From positions 207,328 to 271,327 of the forward strand of contig JARKIF010000056.1 in assembly GCA_029378245.1 (NCBI GenBank): a stretch of DNA of 64,000 nucleotides. The letters run 5' to 3'. A program made the translations under genes and the position numbers. Positions within the stretch are counted from its first letter, which is position 1. Each line of letters opens with the position of its first letter. Under the pieces are notes generated by a model. The model did not search any database and had not been told where the DNA came from. It was given only the letters and a program-made list of their open reading frames with translations. The stretch comes from Roridomyces roridus. Lineage: Eukaryota > Basidiomycota > Agaricomycetes > Agaricales > Mycenaceae. Positions 32,353 to 44,221 of this stretch are shown piece by piece.

Positions 32353-34631
32353 ATGAGCGCCCTCTCCGCCTCTACACTCCCGGGCTATGTCATCCGCTAC
32401 CGGACTCACGCCATGGACGGCGTATACTCCATCGCGGCTGGCCTCGCGCTGCGGCTCGTCGTCGACGTCGCCACCTTCCACGACCTCAAACTGAGCGGGA
32501 TTCTCATCGGCCTCTGGGAGGGCATCGTGGTCCTCCACTTCGTCAACAAAGACCCGACCTCGAGCGATCCATATCTAGCCTACGGCGTCCGTCTTTTCGT
32601 CGACTTTCTCGTCACGGAAAGCATTTTCAAGCTCGTCGTGGTTCTGCTGTGGAGCACAATGGGGATGGTCCTGGCAGACGTGGCGCCTGCAGTGTGGATG
32701 GACTCGGGACTGCAGCGCCAGTGGAATCGATTCCGGCGTGATTTGACGCTATCGGCACGCATGGTGGTCAAGCGGCGGAATACGGTGGTCCGCTTCGTGT
32801 CGGTGCCAACCGTAGGCTCCACCGCCAGGAGCGACATCTCGACCGTCAGCAGCGTGCGCTCACGCGCTTCTTCAGTGACTGCCACCACGGCGGTCCCTCC
32901 CTCCACAATCGCCACCACCAACGCCCCGCTAGACTCTCCACGAGTTCCGGTGGCTCCAATCCTGCCCCCGCCTCCCATCGCAACCCGACCGCGACGGCCT
33001 TCAGTACCGGGCACCTTTCCCGGAGCAGACTGGTCCGAAACCGACACGGACGCAGGCACGTCCGTCAACACACACTCTATACCTGCGCACGTCACCATTG
33101 CACGGATGCCCCCTCCTTCGTCAGTAACGATGACAATGACAGAAGTATCAGTGTCTCTCACAGAGGACACTGGTAGCTTCACGACCTCCACGCGCTCCTC
33201 CTCACCCACCTACTCGCTCGAATATGCCGACGACCCCTCGGCTACAGACCCCGTCGACATACCATCAGAATACGAGGAGGAACTCATCGCGACTCGGAAA
33301 CGCGAGACGACGCCAAAGCAGAGGCATGTCGTATTACCACCCACACCGTCAGACACGTTGCGGGATTGGGATAGCTCGCAGACGGGGGTGGAGGATGTAC
33401 CGCCCTCGCCTTGGATGCCTGTCATCCCGGACCACGAACTTGAGGAGTGGGAGACCATTGACGCTGCGGAGGGGCAGGAAGAGCCGCCACTGCCGCCACC
33501 GAACGATGATGAGGAGAACGTTCTCGAGCCAGAAGCGCCGGGCAGCGATGCCAGTAGTTTGACTGCCCCATCGACGATTCGAATCCCGCCCATGGAGCCG
33601 TCGATGTCCATGCCCGAGCCGGAACCCGTGCCTCCGCCTCTAGAAGAGGACATGTATGCTGACGGTCCGGAGCCACCTGCACCCGCGGAAGCAGAACAGG
33701 CGAATGTCGACGCACCTCCTGTGGCTGAGGAGCCTCCAATCGAAGAGCTGCCTCCCTATCGTTCCGGATTCGACTCTGATTTGTTGGACGAGCTGGAGGA
33801 AAAGCCGAGTGTTGACAAGGGTAAAGCGAAAGAGGTGGAGCCCGCAGCAGAGGAGATCCCCGACTCGCCACCGGCCTCACCATCATCGCCCTCCGTTAAA
33901 GAGGCGCTGGCGCTTCGCAAGGAGGCGCTGGAGCTGAACAAGCGGATCGCGGATCTTCGACGGCAGCGCAAGAGTTCGGTGTCTGATGGGAGTTCTGCGA
34001 CTTCCGGTGCTGCTGTCATTGCTGCGCTGGAGATTGCCAAAGCGGAGCAGGAGCTTGGGGAGGTGAATGCCAAGGCGGAGGGTGCGTTTGTAGGCGGTGC
34101 GTCTCACTTTGCCTCTTGTTTCTGTTTTCTATATGGAGCTAACTTGATACCTTAGCGTATAACCCACCTACGGCTTCACTGTACGAATTCAATACGACGG
34201 GGCTGACGCCAGAGGAGGCTGTCCGGCAGACGGAGGCTAGACTGGGTCAGCTTCTGCTTACGCCGATTCCACCGCCGGGGACGACCGCCGAGGACCTCGC
34301 GCATGATACGCCGAATCGTGCTGTACTCAAAGTCGTCATGCAGCAGTCGATCAAGGGGCGGCTTGTTAAGCAGGGGATGTTGGCTGCGCTTGATGGGTGC
34401 GTGCTGGGTTTTCTCTCTCTGTATGCGTTGACAGAGGCTGACTTTCGTTTATGTAGTAATGGCTTGAGGTGGACTGAGGAGCCGACGAGGCCGAATGTTT
34501 TGTTGGTCCAGCTACCTGTGTCAGCTTCGGGTCTGGCTGGAGAGGATGATTCGAGTAAACCTGATGAACCACTAGAAGGTAGGACGGGAAAGGAAAAGGA
34601 TGAGGATGATGACGACGCGAAGGAGTATTAG
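32353..34631 (+). CDS. Membrane protein with Pro/Glu-rich linker and Smr-like C-terminus
   Basis: About 713 residues. The N-terminal 130 residues carry two to three hydrophobic segments (MDGVYSIAAGLALRLVVDV, LSGILIGLWEGIVVLHFV, SIFKLVVVLLWSTMGMVLAD). A long low-complexity linker rich in Ser, Thr, Pro and Glu follows (to residue about 510). A coiled-coil region ALALRKEALELNKRIADLRR comes next. After an intron (34081-34155) the C-terminus reads NTTGLTPEEAVRQTEARLGQ and VMQQSIKGRLVKQGMLAALD, resembling a degenerate Smr domain without its usual DLHG. A second intron is at about 34399-34456. It ends DDDAKEY. Function unknown; the Smr reading is tentative. Confidence 0.75.
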
Positions 34632-35090
34632 GCTCTACTTTGCTGCATGATGACAACCGTATTTACTTGTACATATAACGGTGTACTCTTTTTTTTTTTC
34701 TTTTTACTGTGCTTTCGTATTGCAATGGAATGGAATTGTTTATTTCTTTTCAGTTCTATCCAACTGTGAGCCCGAGTGTCGAATTCGGCGCGGATATTTC
34801 GATGTGAGGCGCTCAAGCTGCACGCCCCAGCTCGCTCTGCTTTATTAACAAAACGAATCCCTTCCTGCAGACACGCACCAGCGCCAATGGAAATTCCATG
34901 CATCTCCACGCTTCCCACAGGCAGGCAGGCAGCAGCATCAACCCAAACGAAAGTACACGGGCGAAAAGGATCAATTTCTGTGAGACTGAGTGAGTGGTGC
35001 ACCACCCGAATAATTCGAATTCGAAGGCCGGTGAAAGCGATTTCTGCGAGAATGCAAGGATCAAATGGGAGAGACGCGCCTCGAGACTTG
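34632..35090. other. 3' flank, no gene
   Basis: Poly-T tract at 34688-34705 after the Smr-like gene. Open frames on both strands here lack features. Confidence 0.4.
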
Positions 35091-36513
35091 AGGAGATGTA
35101 CAGTGTGTCTGGACTCTGGTGGCCACCAGTTCGATGAATCCAAAAAAATGGCAAAAGGAAACGACTTACCCTACACTTACTTCTTGAAGCGTCTTGACGT
35201 AATCAATGGAATTCAAAAAAAATTGGCAAAAGAAACGACTTACCTTTATACTTTACCTTTGACCTACACTGACTCAGAAAAAGTAATGGATCACCAGATC
35301 TTGAAAATTGGACGCGGTGTCAAGCCCGATGGAGGGACATTGGAAACTGGTTGTGGGGTGTAGTAGGAGCACTAGGAGGGCTACTATCAGCAGGTACAAA
35401 TCGGAGTCCGAAATCGGCTTTGTTCGGCTTCAGTGGTGTGTCAAACGCGAACATGTGATCCATTTGTTATTCTGCATTTGGTTGACCCACACTATTTGCC
35501 GTGAAACACTGCAACGACTGACCCAAATGAGCTCAAATGTTGTACAGCTCCTCTTCACTATCCCATCTTCCATCTGTGAGCCAAAGCAGTGCACTTCCGG
35601 CCTGCTCAGGGACTCAGAAACATCAAATGAAGAAATCAGTAAAATAATCCTCCCGTGTACCCGGGACCCCCTACCTGTATGGTATAACTTGTCAGTGGGA
35701 GCTCATGGATGCTGGAAAAGCTTAGTTGTCCTCAAAAAGTGGAAATTCAATGTGCAGAGTCCTCCATTCAATTTTCATTGCCGAGCTGAACATTGGGTTG
35801 AAAGTTCAGCACTTGTTCTCAGGTGTCTTGAGTGTCAATGCAATACCAAAACTGACCAGGATGAAGCCTAGGATACTCTACTTCATTAATCCAATGTCCC
35901 AGGTACAGGAACAGAGCTACATATATGCCCCGAGACCAGACAGTGTTGTTTTTCAGCTCTGATCTGTGGCCGGATTTTTGCATAGGGTCAACCATCACAC
36001 CATCGAGTCTGTACATCTTCTAGGCATCTCATAGGATCCAAAATAGCACAACTGATCAATCAAGACCCAGAAATATGGCTTATCGGGGCTGTTGGGAAGC
36101 TCCTTGCTCAGGCTGTATATACAGATCATGCAAAAATCAACATCAGGCAACCACCCACCATGCACGTCTGCATGAGTTGCCTTTCTTACACTCTAGGTGT
36201 AACTCAGTGACCGGCATCTACTGTATTCAGCCGGATTTTCACATTGTGCAAGGCCCTATTTCAAGATCAAGGCCACCAAAGAGCCGTGGCCAAACGGTGG
36301 TGGAAGTTCTTCAACCCTGATAGGGTGTGAGGTGGTCACAGTCACCTTGCCTGTGTCATTGGGGCAGTCCTTAGGATTGGAAGAGTTGCCCTATACATGC
36401 TTGAGACCTCTCATCAAAGACTACTGGCAGGCCATGGGCACCTTTGCCATGTTAGTGGTCACCACTTCATTGACCAAGTGCTTCACAACCAACCCACTTG
36501 AGACCGGATTTTT

Positions 36514-36680
36514 CACCTAGTGCACCTCCGAAATGCTGACAAATGGACCTCGAAGGTCCCATTATATGTTGGTTTGATGGGGCCTTAGAGGTCCCCGGCG
36601 GAGGTATGTAATGGCGGCGATGGCGTAGTTTGCTATTTTGGGCCGCATCCGAGCCTCCGCCAGGCGGCGCGGGACCACCG
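36514..36680 (+). repeat. Left TIR of the large element
   Basis: Contains ATTATATGTTGGTTTGATGG and GGTATGTAATGGCGGCGATG; its inverted mate is at 40087-40253. Confidence 0.85.
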
Positions 36681-39181
36681 CCGTGGGCAGGAGCAGTATT
36701 CAGCCTGCCCCAGGAATCCCGTGTAAGCATCTGCCGGGCAAGTGGCAGGTCGGGTGCAGCAGTGAAAAGAGCAGCAGGCAAGCAAGATGCGATTTTGGCC
36801 GGCAACGTCGGGGCCTCCGCCTGCCAGCGGGGGTTGCGTCCAGGCTCGAATGGGCGGTGGACTGCGTAAATACTTGTTAAGCTGGGTCAGGCAATGCATT
36901 GGAGGCGGCGGGAGAGCAAGGGGAGCCAGTTTGGGGCCTTGGGCATACCTCCGCTCGCAGGTGGATGTTTCTGGCAGGCTAAAATTGGGGTCATTACTCT
37001 CCCCATGTGTGCTGACTCGTGAGATGTGGGTTATGCGCTGCAGGAGTAGCAGAGGGAGGGCGGTGGGAGGGCAGTTTGAGCAGAAAATTCTCCTCACCAG
37101 CCACTGCAGCCCGCGTGGGGCATTGACCGACAGTTTCGTAGCACTAGCGGAGACCGCTCATTCATTATCTATCTACTTCCTGCATAAGATAAATGTGAGC
37201 AACTATTCGGATTCATTTCGACGCGCCATACCTTAGAGTTGTACAGGTTAGGCTGAAGATGCATACATACGGCCAGGATCGGAGTGTCAGGACCTTGGCG
37301 TAAGGTGAGGTCCTCGATTGTGGGCGGCAGGTGCCATACCTCCGCAGCCACTAGACCTCTGCCCCCACCATCGCTCAGGTACATCATTATCATCTGGCAC
37401 TGTATGCAAGTAACAGATACAGCTCACATCCTAGAATCAAGGGTGATGTCTTTTGGAAATGCAGATGAGGGCCGTGACCTTCATTTACGTCGACTCGGAC
37501 GCCTAGGGATACCTCCGCCGCTGTTGTCTCTGTGTCTGATAAGGCAGGTCCATTGGCTATGAGCAGTAGGAATTCGTTTGAGTGGTGCTGTCTTCAGGGG
37601 TAGGCCAAGGAGGCAAATCTGGCACCGAGGCGGAGGCGAAGGTGACCGGGCTGAAGTGGCGGAGGTGTTGAGAACTGTGATCTTCGACGACTGGAGGCTT
37701 GCGAGAGCCCGCTTGCTTCATTCGGGGTGAATGTGAGGTCCATGAAATCAACTTGAATATGGCCAGTTCACTGAGGTCGGACGTTGGCGCAAGCGGCGGT
37801 GGTGGTCGAAAGAAAGCGGAGATGTCAAACACAGCCTCCGAGCTTCTTGCAGATCTGTGATGCAATGCTGATCAGCCAATCAACAGGCGAATAAAACGAG
37901 GATCACCTTGATTTCACTCGATAAGGGTTTGTTGAAAGCCGCCTGGGCTCGGACCGACTTGCGATAACATTGGGGAGGCCGCCCGGAATCACTAAATTAA
38001 ATTCAAGTGTGAATCTCCAAGGAACCCGTACAAGGCACATTTTGAGCCGGAAGGTAGACTAGTTCTCAGTAGGAATCGTTGTTCAAGTAATGTACTTGTA
38101 GAGTCATTCAAGTCTAAGACTGAAATATTCTATATTACATCTCAGATACAATTCTACTGTTTCTTGTAGCTCAATAACTTCCTGGGCTCTGAGAAAAAAT
38201 CCATGTTGAATTGGTACGCAAGTCTCCGGAATGTTTGAAAATACCGACAACTGACGAAGAATCGTCCATTTTTGGCTCTCCTTGTGACATACAAGATCTT
38301 GAAGGTGGCATAAGCAAAGATTCAGTGAAATTGCATCGTCACTCGTATATCAGATGTCGAAATCCCCAAGATTGATTGTGTTGGGATTCTGGGAATAACG
38401 GGGATCTAGAACACTTCCCGGATGTCAAACTATAGAACAGACGACGGGGACAGACAATTGAAAATCCTGTTTATGCTCCAGAACCGCGGCGGTGGCCAAG
38501 TAAATTATGGGAGCTGGATCAACCAACAATCAACCACTCACCTCTGTCACTCCGCCACCTCCGCCACCTGTGCTCGTCTTTGGCTCGCATCGTGCTGGTC
38601 TCCTGGGTAAACCGAAACTCGTGCAACTAACCAACAATGTGCCACTGACGTCTCTAGACTCTTCGTTTACTTACCTGACCAATATGAGTTCAAATTCCGT
38701 GACATGAGCTGGCGGAGGTTCTGATGACTCAGAGGGCACGGGCGGAGGTGCGCAGGCTGCTCTGAACACAGATTTTGACCATCTTATCCGGCGGTGAAGT
38801 TGGACATCTGCTGGCCGGCACCCGAGAGATTTGTGTTGCATTGCTCAAATTCGAAGAATCCCTGGCATTTTTTTATTCAGGAACCATGGAGACTAGTGGC
38901 TGCTATCCAACAAGATACCCCAAATTTTTCTCTGCTCAAACCACTGGCCTCCCACTCAATGTACTTACCTATGCAGCAGAAGATGCATGATGTATATTCC
39001 AGCCCCAATTCGTTTGAAGCAACCTCCGCCTTGCAGGCGGAGGTCCCGCCGCACGTCAAAACTGGCTCTCCCCATGCCTCCTGCCGCCTCTAATTCATGG
39101 ACCACCCTCACCTAACGAGCGCGCCCCACGGCGTGCAAATTGAACCTAATCCGGGCCTGCACGCAGGCGTAGGGTTCCGAG

Positions 39182-39935
39182 TAGGGCTGCGGACCCGAAC
39201 CGTAACGGTGACGGCCGTCAATTTGACGGCATGAGACGGCTGTCAGCCGTCCCCGTCCCCGTCCCGTCAAACTGGGTCCAGACTTGCTGACGGGTCGGTT
39301 CGGCATCAAAAACGGCCGTCACGGTAGACGGTTCGGCTGCCGTGATCACATGACATCATCCTGTAGATTGAAGCCTTGTGGAAATTTCGACCTCCTGCGA
39401 GCATTTTGTACACGGTGGGAATGCTCGGTAGCGCAGAAAAGCCACCAAATTGTTGCAAATGATGTGAATGTGCCCGGCTAACTGGCGGCAATCAATGATG
39501 CTAAATGGGGAACCCTTCGAGACTCTGGCAAGGCACGCAAAGGAACTGTCAAACATGGAATTGGTGAGTTCCCTGATGCCGAAGGAATTTCCCAAATGAT
39601 CCACTCACATAGTTGGAGCAAAATCATTGCAAAATCAGCAACGAAATATGGCGGAGATCAGAGCGTAATCTGAGATGGCAACGAATTCAAGGACCGTGGC
39701 AGTAATCTCCGAGGATTGAATACCACGGCAGCCGCCATGACTCCCTCGAGTTACCTTGATCTTTACCACACCCGTTCGACGGCCGTCACGGCCGATTTTT
39801 GACGGGTCTTGACGGCATACGGGCCGTCTCTGACGGTACCGTTGAAATTCTGTGTTCAAGCCCGCCGGGTCGGCACGGGTACCCGTCGACGGGCGGCCGT
39901 CAAGCCGTCATGGACGGTTCGGGTCCGCAGCCCTA
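39182..39935. mobile_element. hAT-type MITE (754 bp)
   Basis: Ends are TAGGGCTGCGGACCCGAACC inverted at both sides, the TAGGG start typical of hAT. A perfect 8-bp duplication GTTCCGAG lies at 39174-39181 and 39936-39943. Subterminal regions carry dense GACGG/CCGTC and ACGGCCGT repeats. No coding frame. Confidence 0.9.
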
Positions 39936-40086
39936 GTTCCGAGTCCTGCGCTGCCCGATTGCTGAATAGCCCTCCCCCTTGCCTACCGCTCTCTCCCAAC
40001 CGCCCCCGAATCGTTGTTTGCGCCGCAGGTACGCCGCACGCGCATTGGCCCCGTGGTGCAGGCTTAAATGCTGTTTCAGCCGGCAG

Positions 40087-40253
40087 TGGTGGTCCCGCGC
40101 CGCCTGGCGGAGGCTCAGATGCAGCCCAAAATAGCAAACTACGCCATCGCCGCCATTACATACCTCCGCTGGGGACCTCCAAGGCCCCATCAAACCAACA
40201 TATAATGGGGCCATCGAGGTCCATTAGTCAGCATTTCGGAGGTACACTAGGTG
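40087..40253 (-). repeat. Right TIR of the large element
   Basis: Reverse complement of the 36514-36680 repeat with scattered substitutions. Confidence 0.85.
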
Positions 40254-41140
40254 GGATTTTTGGGCCCAGAATTGCTCAACAGACATCAAGCTATCATCCA
40301 GTCCAATTTCCAGTTGCACCTGAAGCATTAAGTCCAGATAAAAGATCAAACACACAGATTTGACGGAAACCAGATTTTAAAATGGATCACTTTCATTTTT
40401 GTGATCGCTCTGCTTTAGCAAGGAGAGGGTCAGGCAACTGAATATTTTACGGGTATATACTAGACCCTGTAAGCTTTCTTTGAAGACCTTAACATTGCCC
40501 AGAAGTGGCGTGGCTGTGAAGCAATGCATCAAACAATTTCGAACCACGCGTGATCCATTACTTTTTCCGAGTCAGTGTACCTGTTCTTGAAGTGTCTTTG
40601 AATTTTTCATTCTTGAGGTCTTCTGTCTTCATTTCTTGTTCTTGAAGTCTTCTTTCTTGAGGTCTGCTCTTGAGGCCTTGAGGTCTTCTGTCTTGAAGTC
40701 TTCTTGCTTGAGGTCTTCTTCTTGAGGTCTTCATTCTTGAGAGGTCTCTTGAGGACCTCCCAGAATTGTGCATCCTTAGGGATTCAGACCCGTCACCTCT
40801 TGGGAGAGGGGGCCGAGTTGCAGGAGCTTTGTACAACTCGGCCAAGGAGCCATGAAAACATGTCAAGTAAACCTGGCTAAGTGTACGTCCGCTGCAGTGT
40901 GCTGCCAAGCAGGGTGGGACTTGTGCATCCAGAGAGACAACACCGTTCCTCCGCGGCACCCACAGGCGGACAGCGATGGGACTGCATATGTACGACTCCG
41001 AGTCGTCGAGGAGGAGATAGTGATGAGAGTCGGAGATATCAAGTGTCACTGGGGCCCGGCCCGGGGAAGGATGACACGCGTCGTCAACGTTAACTTTTCA
41101 TGCCACGGTCACGTGGGCTCGTGACACCTTGTCGCTCTCC

Positions 41141-41215
41141 ATTAGTATCCCATTCACTCCCATTCACCGTCTTCAAGGGCTCCGTCAACGACGGCATTGT
41201 GGAAACCACGGCGAG
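41141..41215 (+). pseudogene. Fragment of alcohol dehydrogenase first exon
   Basis: Reads FTVFKGSVNDGIVETTA, matching FTVYKGSASEGIVQATT of the ADH gene at 42253. The start codon position has ATTAGT instead of ATG. Homology ends after about 25 codons. The SINE S4 begins about 26 bases upstream, head-to-head, with the same junction sequence as at 58400-58430. Confidence 0.7.
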
Positions 41216-41271
41216 TCTCCGACGCAGCTTACTTTGATGACATATTGTCATTAGAAATGTATCAAAGCCTG

Positions 41272-42055
41272 TGACAGGCAACACTGGACAAAACCCCAAT
41301 GACCACGCATCACCATGCATGACCGCGCGTGGCCATGCATGGCCATGCATGAAAGTGGATGATCATGCATGTACCATGCATGATTGCCTGTGATCGTGGA
41401 TTGCTCGCTTGCAGTGGCCATGCATGGGGAATGATCGATCAACGGCATTCGATTGATGCCATCACCCAGATTGCCAATATTGATCCATATCCTGATCACA
41501 GAGTGAATCCAGCCAGTTACCCATGTTTTAATTCCCGGAAACTCGCCGGCATGTGAAATGGCTTGTAGGACGCATTGAAAGTTTCCCTCAGAACGTGATC
41601 GGTAAGTCGCAGCTATCCCATTAGCATTTCATATCTGTTTGAACCGTGACAATGATGTAGCAATCTCCCATGGTAGACTTGGTCTCAGAGTGCCTGAGAC
41701 TGGTGTCTTGGAAACATTAGAAGCTCACCTGTAGCTTGAATCAGTACCTGAAGCCAGCCACTTGTTGACCGGGCTCATCTTGAGGTGCATCAAAGCGGCC
41801 GAGGCAAGGCCGAGTCTCATTTGATAATATTGATCGGAACTTTTGATTAAATCAGTACCATGCATGGCCATTCGTTCTGGCTCGTAAATACTGAATTTAC
41901 TAGCACTTGTGGCCATGAATCTCATGCATGCCCCCATTGATGGCCACGCATGATCACGAATGGCTCACGAATGGCCATGCATGTCACGCGTGGTCACGCG
42001 TGGTCACGCGTGACCACGCGTGATCACGGGGTTTTGTCCAAAAACGCCCGTCATA
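41272..42055 (+). mobile_element. hAT-like MITE, copy 2 (784 bp)
   Basis: Nearly identical to 514-1287. Flanked by a perfect 8-bp duplication AAAGCCTG at 41264-41271 and 42056-42063; the match extends one base further. Same CATGCATG and CACGCGTG arrays inside both ends. Confidence 0.88.
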
Positions 42056-42205
42056 AAAGCCTGTCAACGCGTCACCCCGGCTGCAGTATTGCTTCTGAGA
42101 GTGACAGTTCGAAGTCAATTTTAGTTACCAAGAGCGATGTCAGCCAAGTTCATGTCCAGTCAGCAAATGTCCTCGAAATGTAATCCTGCAGTATAGTTTT
42201 GCGCG

Positions 42206-42212
42206 TATAAAA
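42206..42212 (+). promoter_or_regulatory. TATA box of the ADH gene
   Basis: TATAAAA 41 bases before the ATG at 42253. Confidence 0.5.
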
Positions 42213-42252
42213 TCTATGGATTATTTCGCCCTACTCATTATCTTCTCCAACC

Positions 42253-43327
42253 ATGAGCGTCGAATTCACCGTCTACAAAGGCTCCGCCAGCGAAGGCATC
42301 GTCCAGGCCACCACCAACCATCCTCTGCCAAAGGGCAACCAAGTTCTCGTAAAAATCACTCACTCTGGGATCTGCGGCACCGACGAGCACTACAAGCACG
42401 CCGATATGGCCCTGGGCCACGAGGGCGTCGGCATCGTCGAGCAGATCGGCGAAAGTGTTACGGATTTGAAGGTCGGGGACGTCGTCGGCTGGGGGTACAT
42501 CCACGACGTCTGCGGCAAATGCGAGGAGTGTTTGCATGGTGCGCAATTGGTTTCTGCCTACGCTTGAGTTTAACAAGTTTTCAGGTGATGACCAGTACTG
42601 CCGGAACAAGGAGCAATACGGAGATAGCAACCACCACCAGGGCTCGTTCGGTTCGCGTGCCATTTGGAACGCCGATTGGTTGTACAAGGTCCCTGCAGGC
42701 CTCAAGCCAGAGCATGCTGCCCCCTTGATGTGCGGCGGCGCGACGGTCTTTGGCGTAATCGAAACCTACAACATCCGGCCGACCGACCGTGTGGGCGTCG
42801 TCGGTATCGGAGGCCTCGGCCATCTGGCGATCCAGTTCTTGGCCAAGATGGGTGCCACCGTCGTCGTGTTTTCGAGCACCGAGTCCAAGCGGGAGGAAGC
42901 ACTCAGTCTCGGCGCGTCCGAGTGATACCCTACCAAGGGCGTAGAAAAGTTGGACGTACCGGAACTGGACCACCTCATCGTCACCGCGAGCTTCCTTCCC
43001 AACTGGCAACTGTACGTGGCGCGTCCCTGCTGAGAATCATTCACTCACCTTTGCATCCAGCTACTTCGACATCGTCAAGCGCCGCGGATTCATCTACCCC
43101 CTCACCATCGCCTTTGACAACCTTGCGATCCCCAACATGCCCCTCGTCACCCGTGGAATCACCCTGCAGGGGTCAATTCTCTGCTCGCGTGCGACGTCAA
43201 CTTTGCAGCGCGCAACAAAATCAAGCCGGTTGTTGAACTGTTCCCTTTGACGAAGAGCGGCGTCGAGGAGGGTATGGAGCGTCTGCGGGAGGGCAAGGTG
43301 CGCTACCGTGCAGTACTTGTGGCGTAG
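42253..43327 (+). pseudogene. Zinc-dependent alcohol dehydrogenase (CAD type), inactivated
   Basis: Medium-chain NADP-dependent alcohol dehydrogenase, cinnamyl-alcohol-dehydrogenase group. The catalytic-zinc region is THSGICGTDEHYKHAD and LGHEGVGIVEQIGE. The structural-zinc cysteines are in CGKCEECLHG and QYC, across an intron (42539-42583). The Rossmann motif is VGIGGLGHLAIQFLAKMGAT. Reading stops at an in-frame TGA (42923-42925) after LSLGASE; the same frame goes on with TKGVEKLDVPELDHLIVTAS. A second lesion near 43185-43192 shifts the frame before VNFAARNKIKPVVELF, and the end MERLREGKVRYRAVLVA is intact. Two lesions argue for a recent pseudogene. Confidence 0.85.
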
Positions 43328-44165
43328 AGTGGGGATAGACAGAGCTTAGAACTTAGAGCCTAGAAATCGATGTTTTCTCAGAAATTACGCTGCCATAGTT
43401 CTTGAACGATAGCCTGAGTTGACAGAGAGGATGGACCGCAAGAGGACCACAGTGGCGGTCAGAAGCAAGAACCTGAAGTTGAAGGGCGTGTTCGTGTTCG
43501 TGCTGGGCGTGAGCCTGCTGACTCGGCGGCGCCCGTGACGGTCAGAAGGAAGAAGTGTTGTCGATGTTTGGCGTGATCGCCCGATGTGACATGTCCTTCA
43601 AGCTCCTTCCTACTACTTACCTTCTTCCCTCGAGATCTCCGGCGAAGATACATAGGTCCACTGGGATCAAGTCTTGAAGTTGTTCTGTTCAAATTCCGAT
43701 CTCAGACGTGCATCCATGGCCGCGATAACCTTCCTTCCTCGGCTTTGCCACGTCACGTATCGGTCGACGGTGAGGATCCCAGTGTTGCCAGTGGGTGACC
43801 ATCTTGTCCAGGGTTCCAGGAGCATCCTCAGCATCAGGAAGAAGAACTTGCTGAGGAGAGGAAGAATAGCGAAACCGGCTGGCGTCGCCGCGTCACTCCA
43901 ATCGACGTTTGGAATATCAGCTTTGGCTGCGGATCCGGAGCGCCTTTCGTGAAGTTCAATCCCTCCGGCACAACGGCTGGTATGGCAAGTCAGAATGGTT
44001 CATGAATGTCAACCCAGATACTTCACGATGCTACGGATGGCGGCGTAGACAACACCGGCTGCGTGCCACTACGCATCTGATTCCATTGCTGCCTGAGAAC
44101 AATTCTGAATCAACAAGCTCGAAACGCGACGTGTTTGCTTTGCTCACTTTGTCTCCGCGTGACAT
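43328..44165. other. Intergenic, 840 bp, no supported gene
   Basis: Several open frames of 70-106 codons on both strands, none with family features. Confidence 0.4.
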
Positions 44166-44171
44166 CACCCC

Positions 44172-44177
44172 TATAAA
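44172..44177 (+). promoter_or_regulatory. TATA box of orphan gene 1
   Basis: TATAAA 45 bases before the ATG at 44222. Confidence 0.5.
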
Positions 44178-44221
44178 TTTGCGGCGCGCCTATTGTGTGC
44201 TTTCTTCCGAAAACCACCACC

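Larger units (their letters stand above)
36514..40253. mobile_element. Large TIR element with 8-bp target duplication
   Basis: Begins CACCTAGTG and ends CACTAGGTG, with inverted repeats of about 165 bases that I judge over 90% identical. It is flanked by GGATTTTT at 36506-36513 and 40254-40261. An 8-bp duplication fits hAT, and also KDZ-type elements known from mushrooms; no transposase is present to decide. The 3.0 kb interior is non-coding but is dotted with ACCTCCGC / GCGGAGGT motifs. A smaller hAT MITE sits inside at 39182-39935. Confidence 0.82.
35267..40577. mobile_element. Tc1/mariner-like element, non-autonomous, invaded by others
   Basis: Inverted repeats of 28 bases with one mismatch (CACTGACTCAGAAAAAGTAA at the left, CACTGACTCGGAAAAAGTAA at the right read inward) flanked by TA at 35265-35266 and 40578-40579. 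After removing the inner 3.7-kb element the remainder (35267-36513 plus 40262-40577) is about 1.56 kb, the usual size for this superfamily. No transposase frame survives on either strand. Confidence 0.8.
35095..41115 (-). repeat. tRNA-derived SINE, copy S4, split by nested transposons
   Basis: Reverse orientation. The 3' part lies at 35095-35266: it includes GTGTCTGGACTCTGGTGGCC and two AAAAGGAAACGACTTACC-type closing segments. The rest resumes at 40578 with CCTGTTCTTGAAG, the purine tail complement, and the tRNA-like head (about 40765-40855, reverse of TGGCCGAGTTG and GGGTCTGAATCC). The CACGTG end is at 41110-41115. The interruption at TA is the Tc1-like element 35267-40577. Confidence 0.72.

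Noticed and set aside
32353..34155. Minus-strand frames opposite the Smr-like gene
   Set aside because: They are shadows of a strongly biased GC-rich coding frame.
42923..42925. TGA in ADH as a selenocysteine codon
   Set aside because: No catalytic site is there, fungi of this group lack the machinery as far as known, and a second lesion lies downstream.
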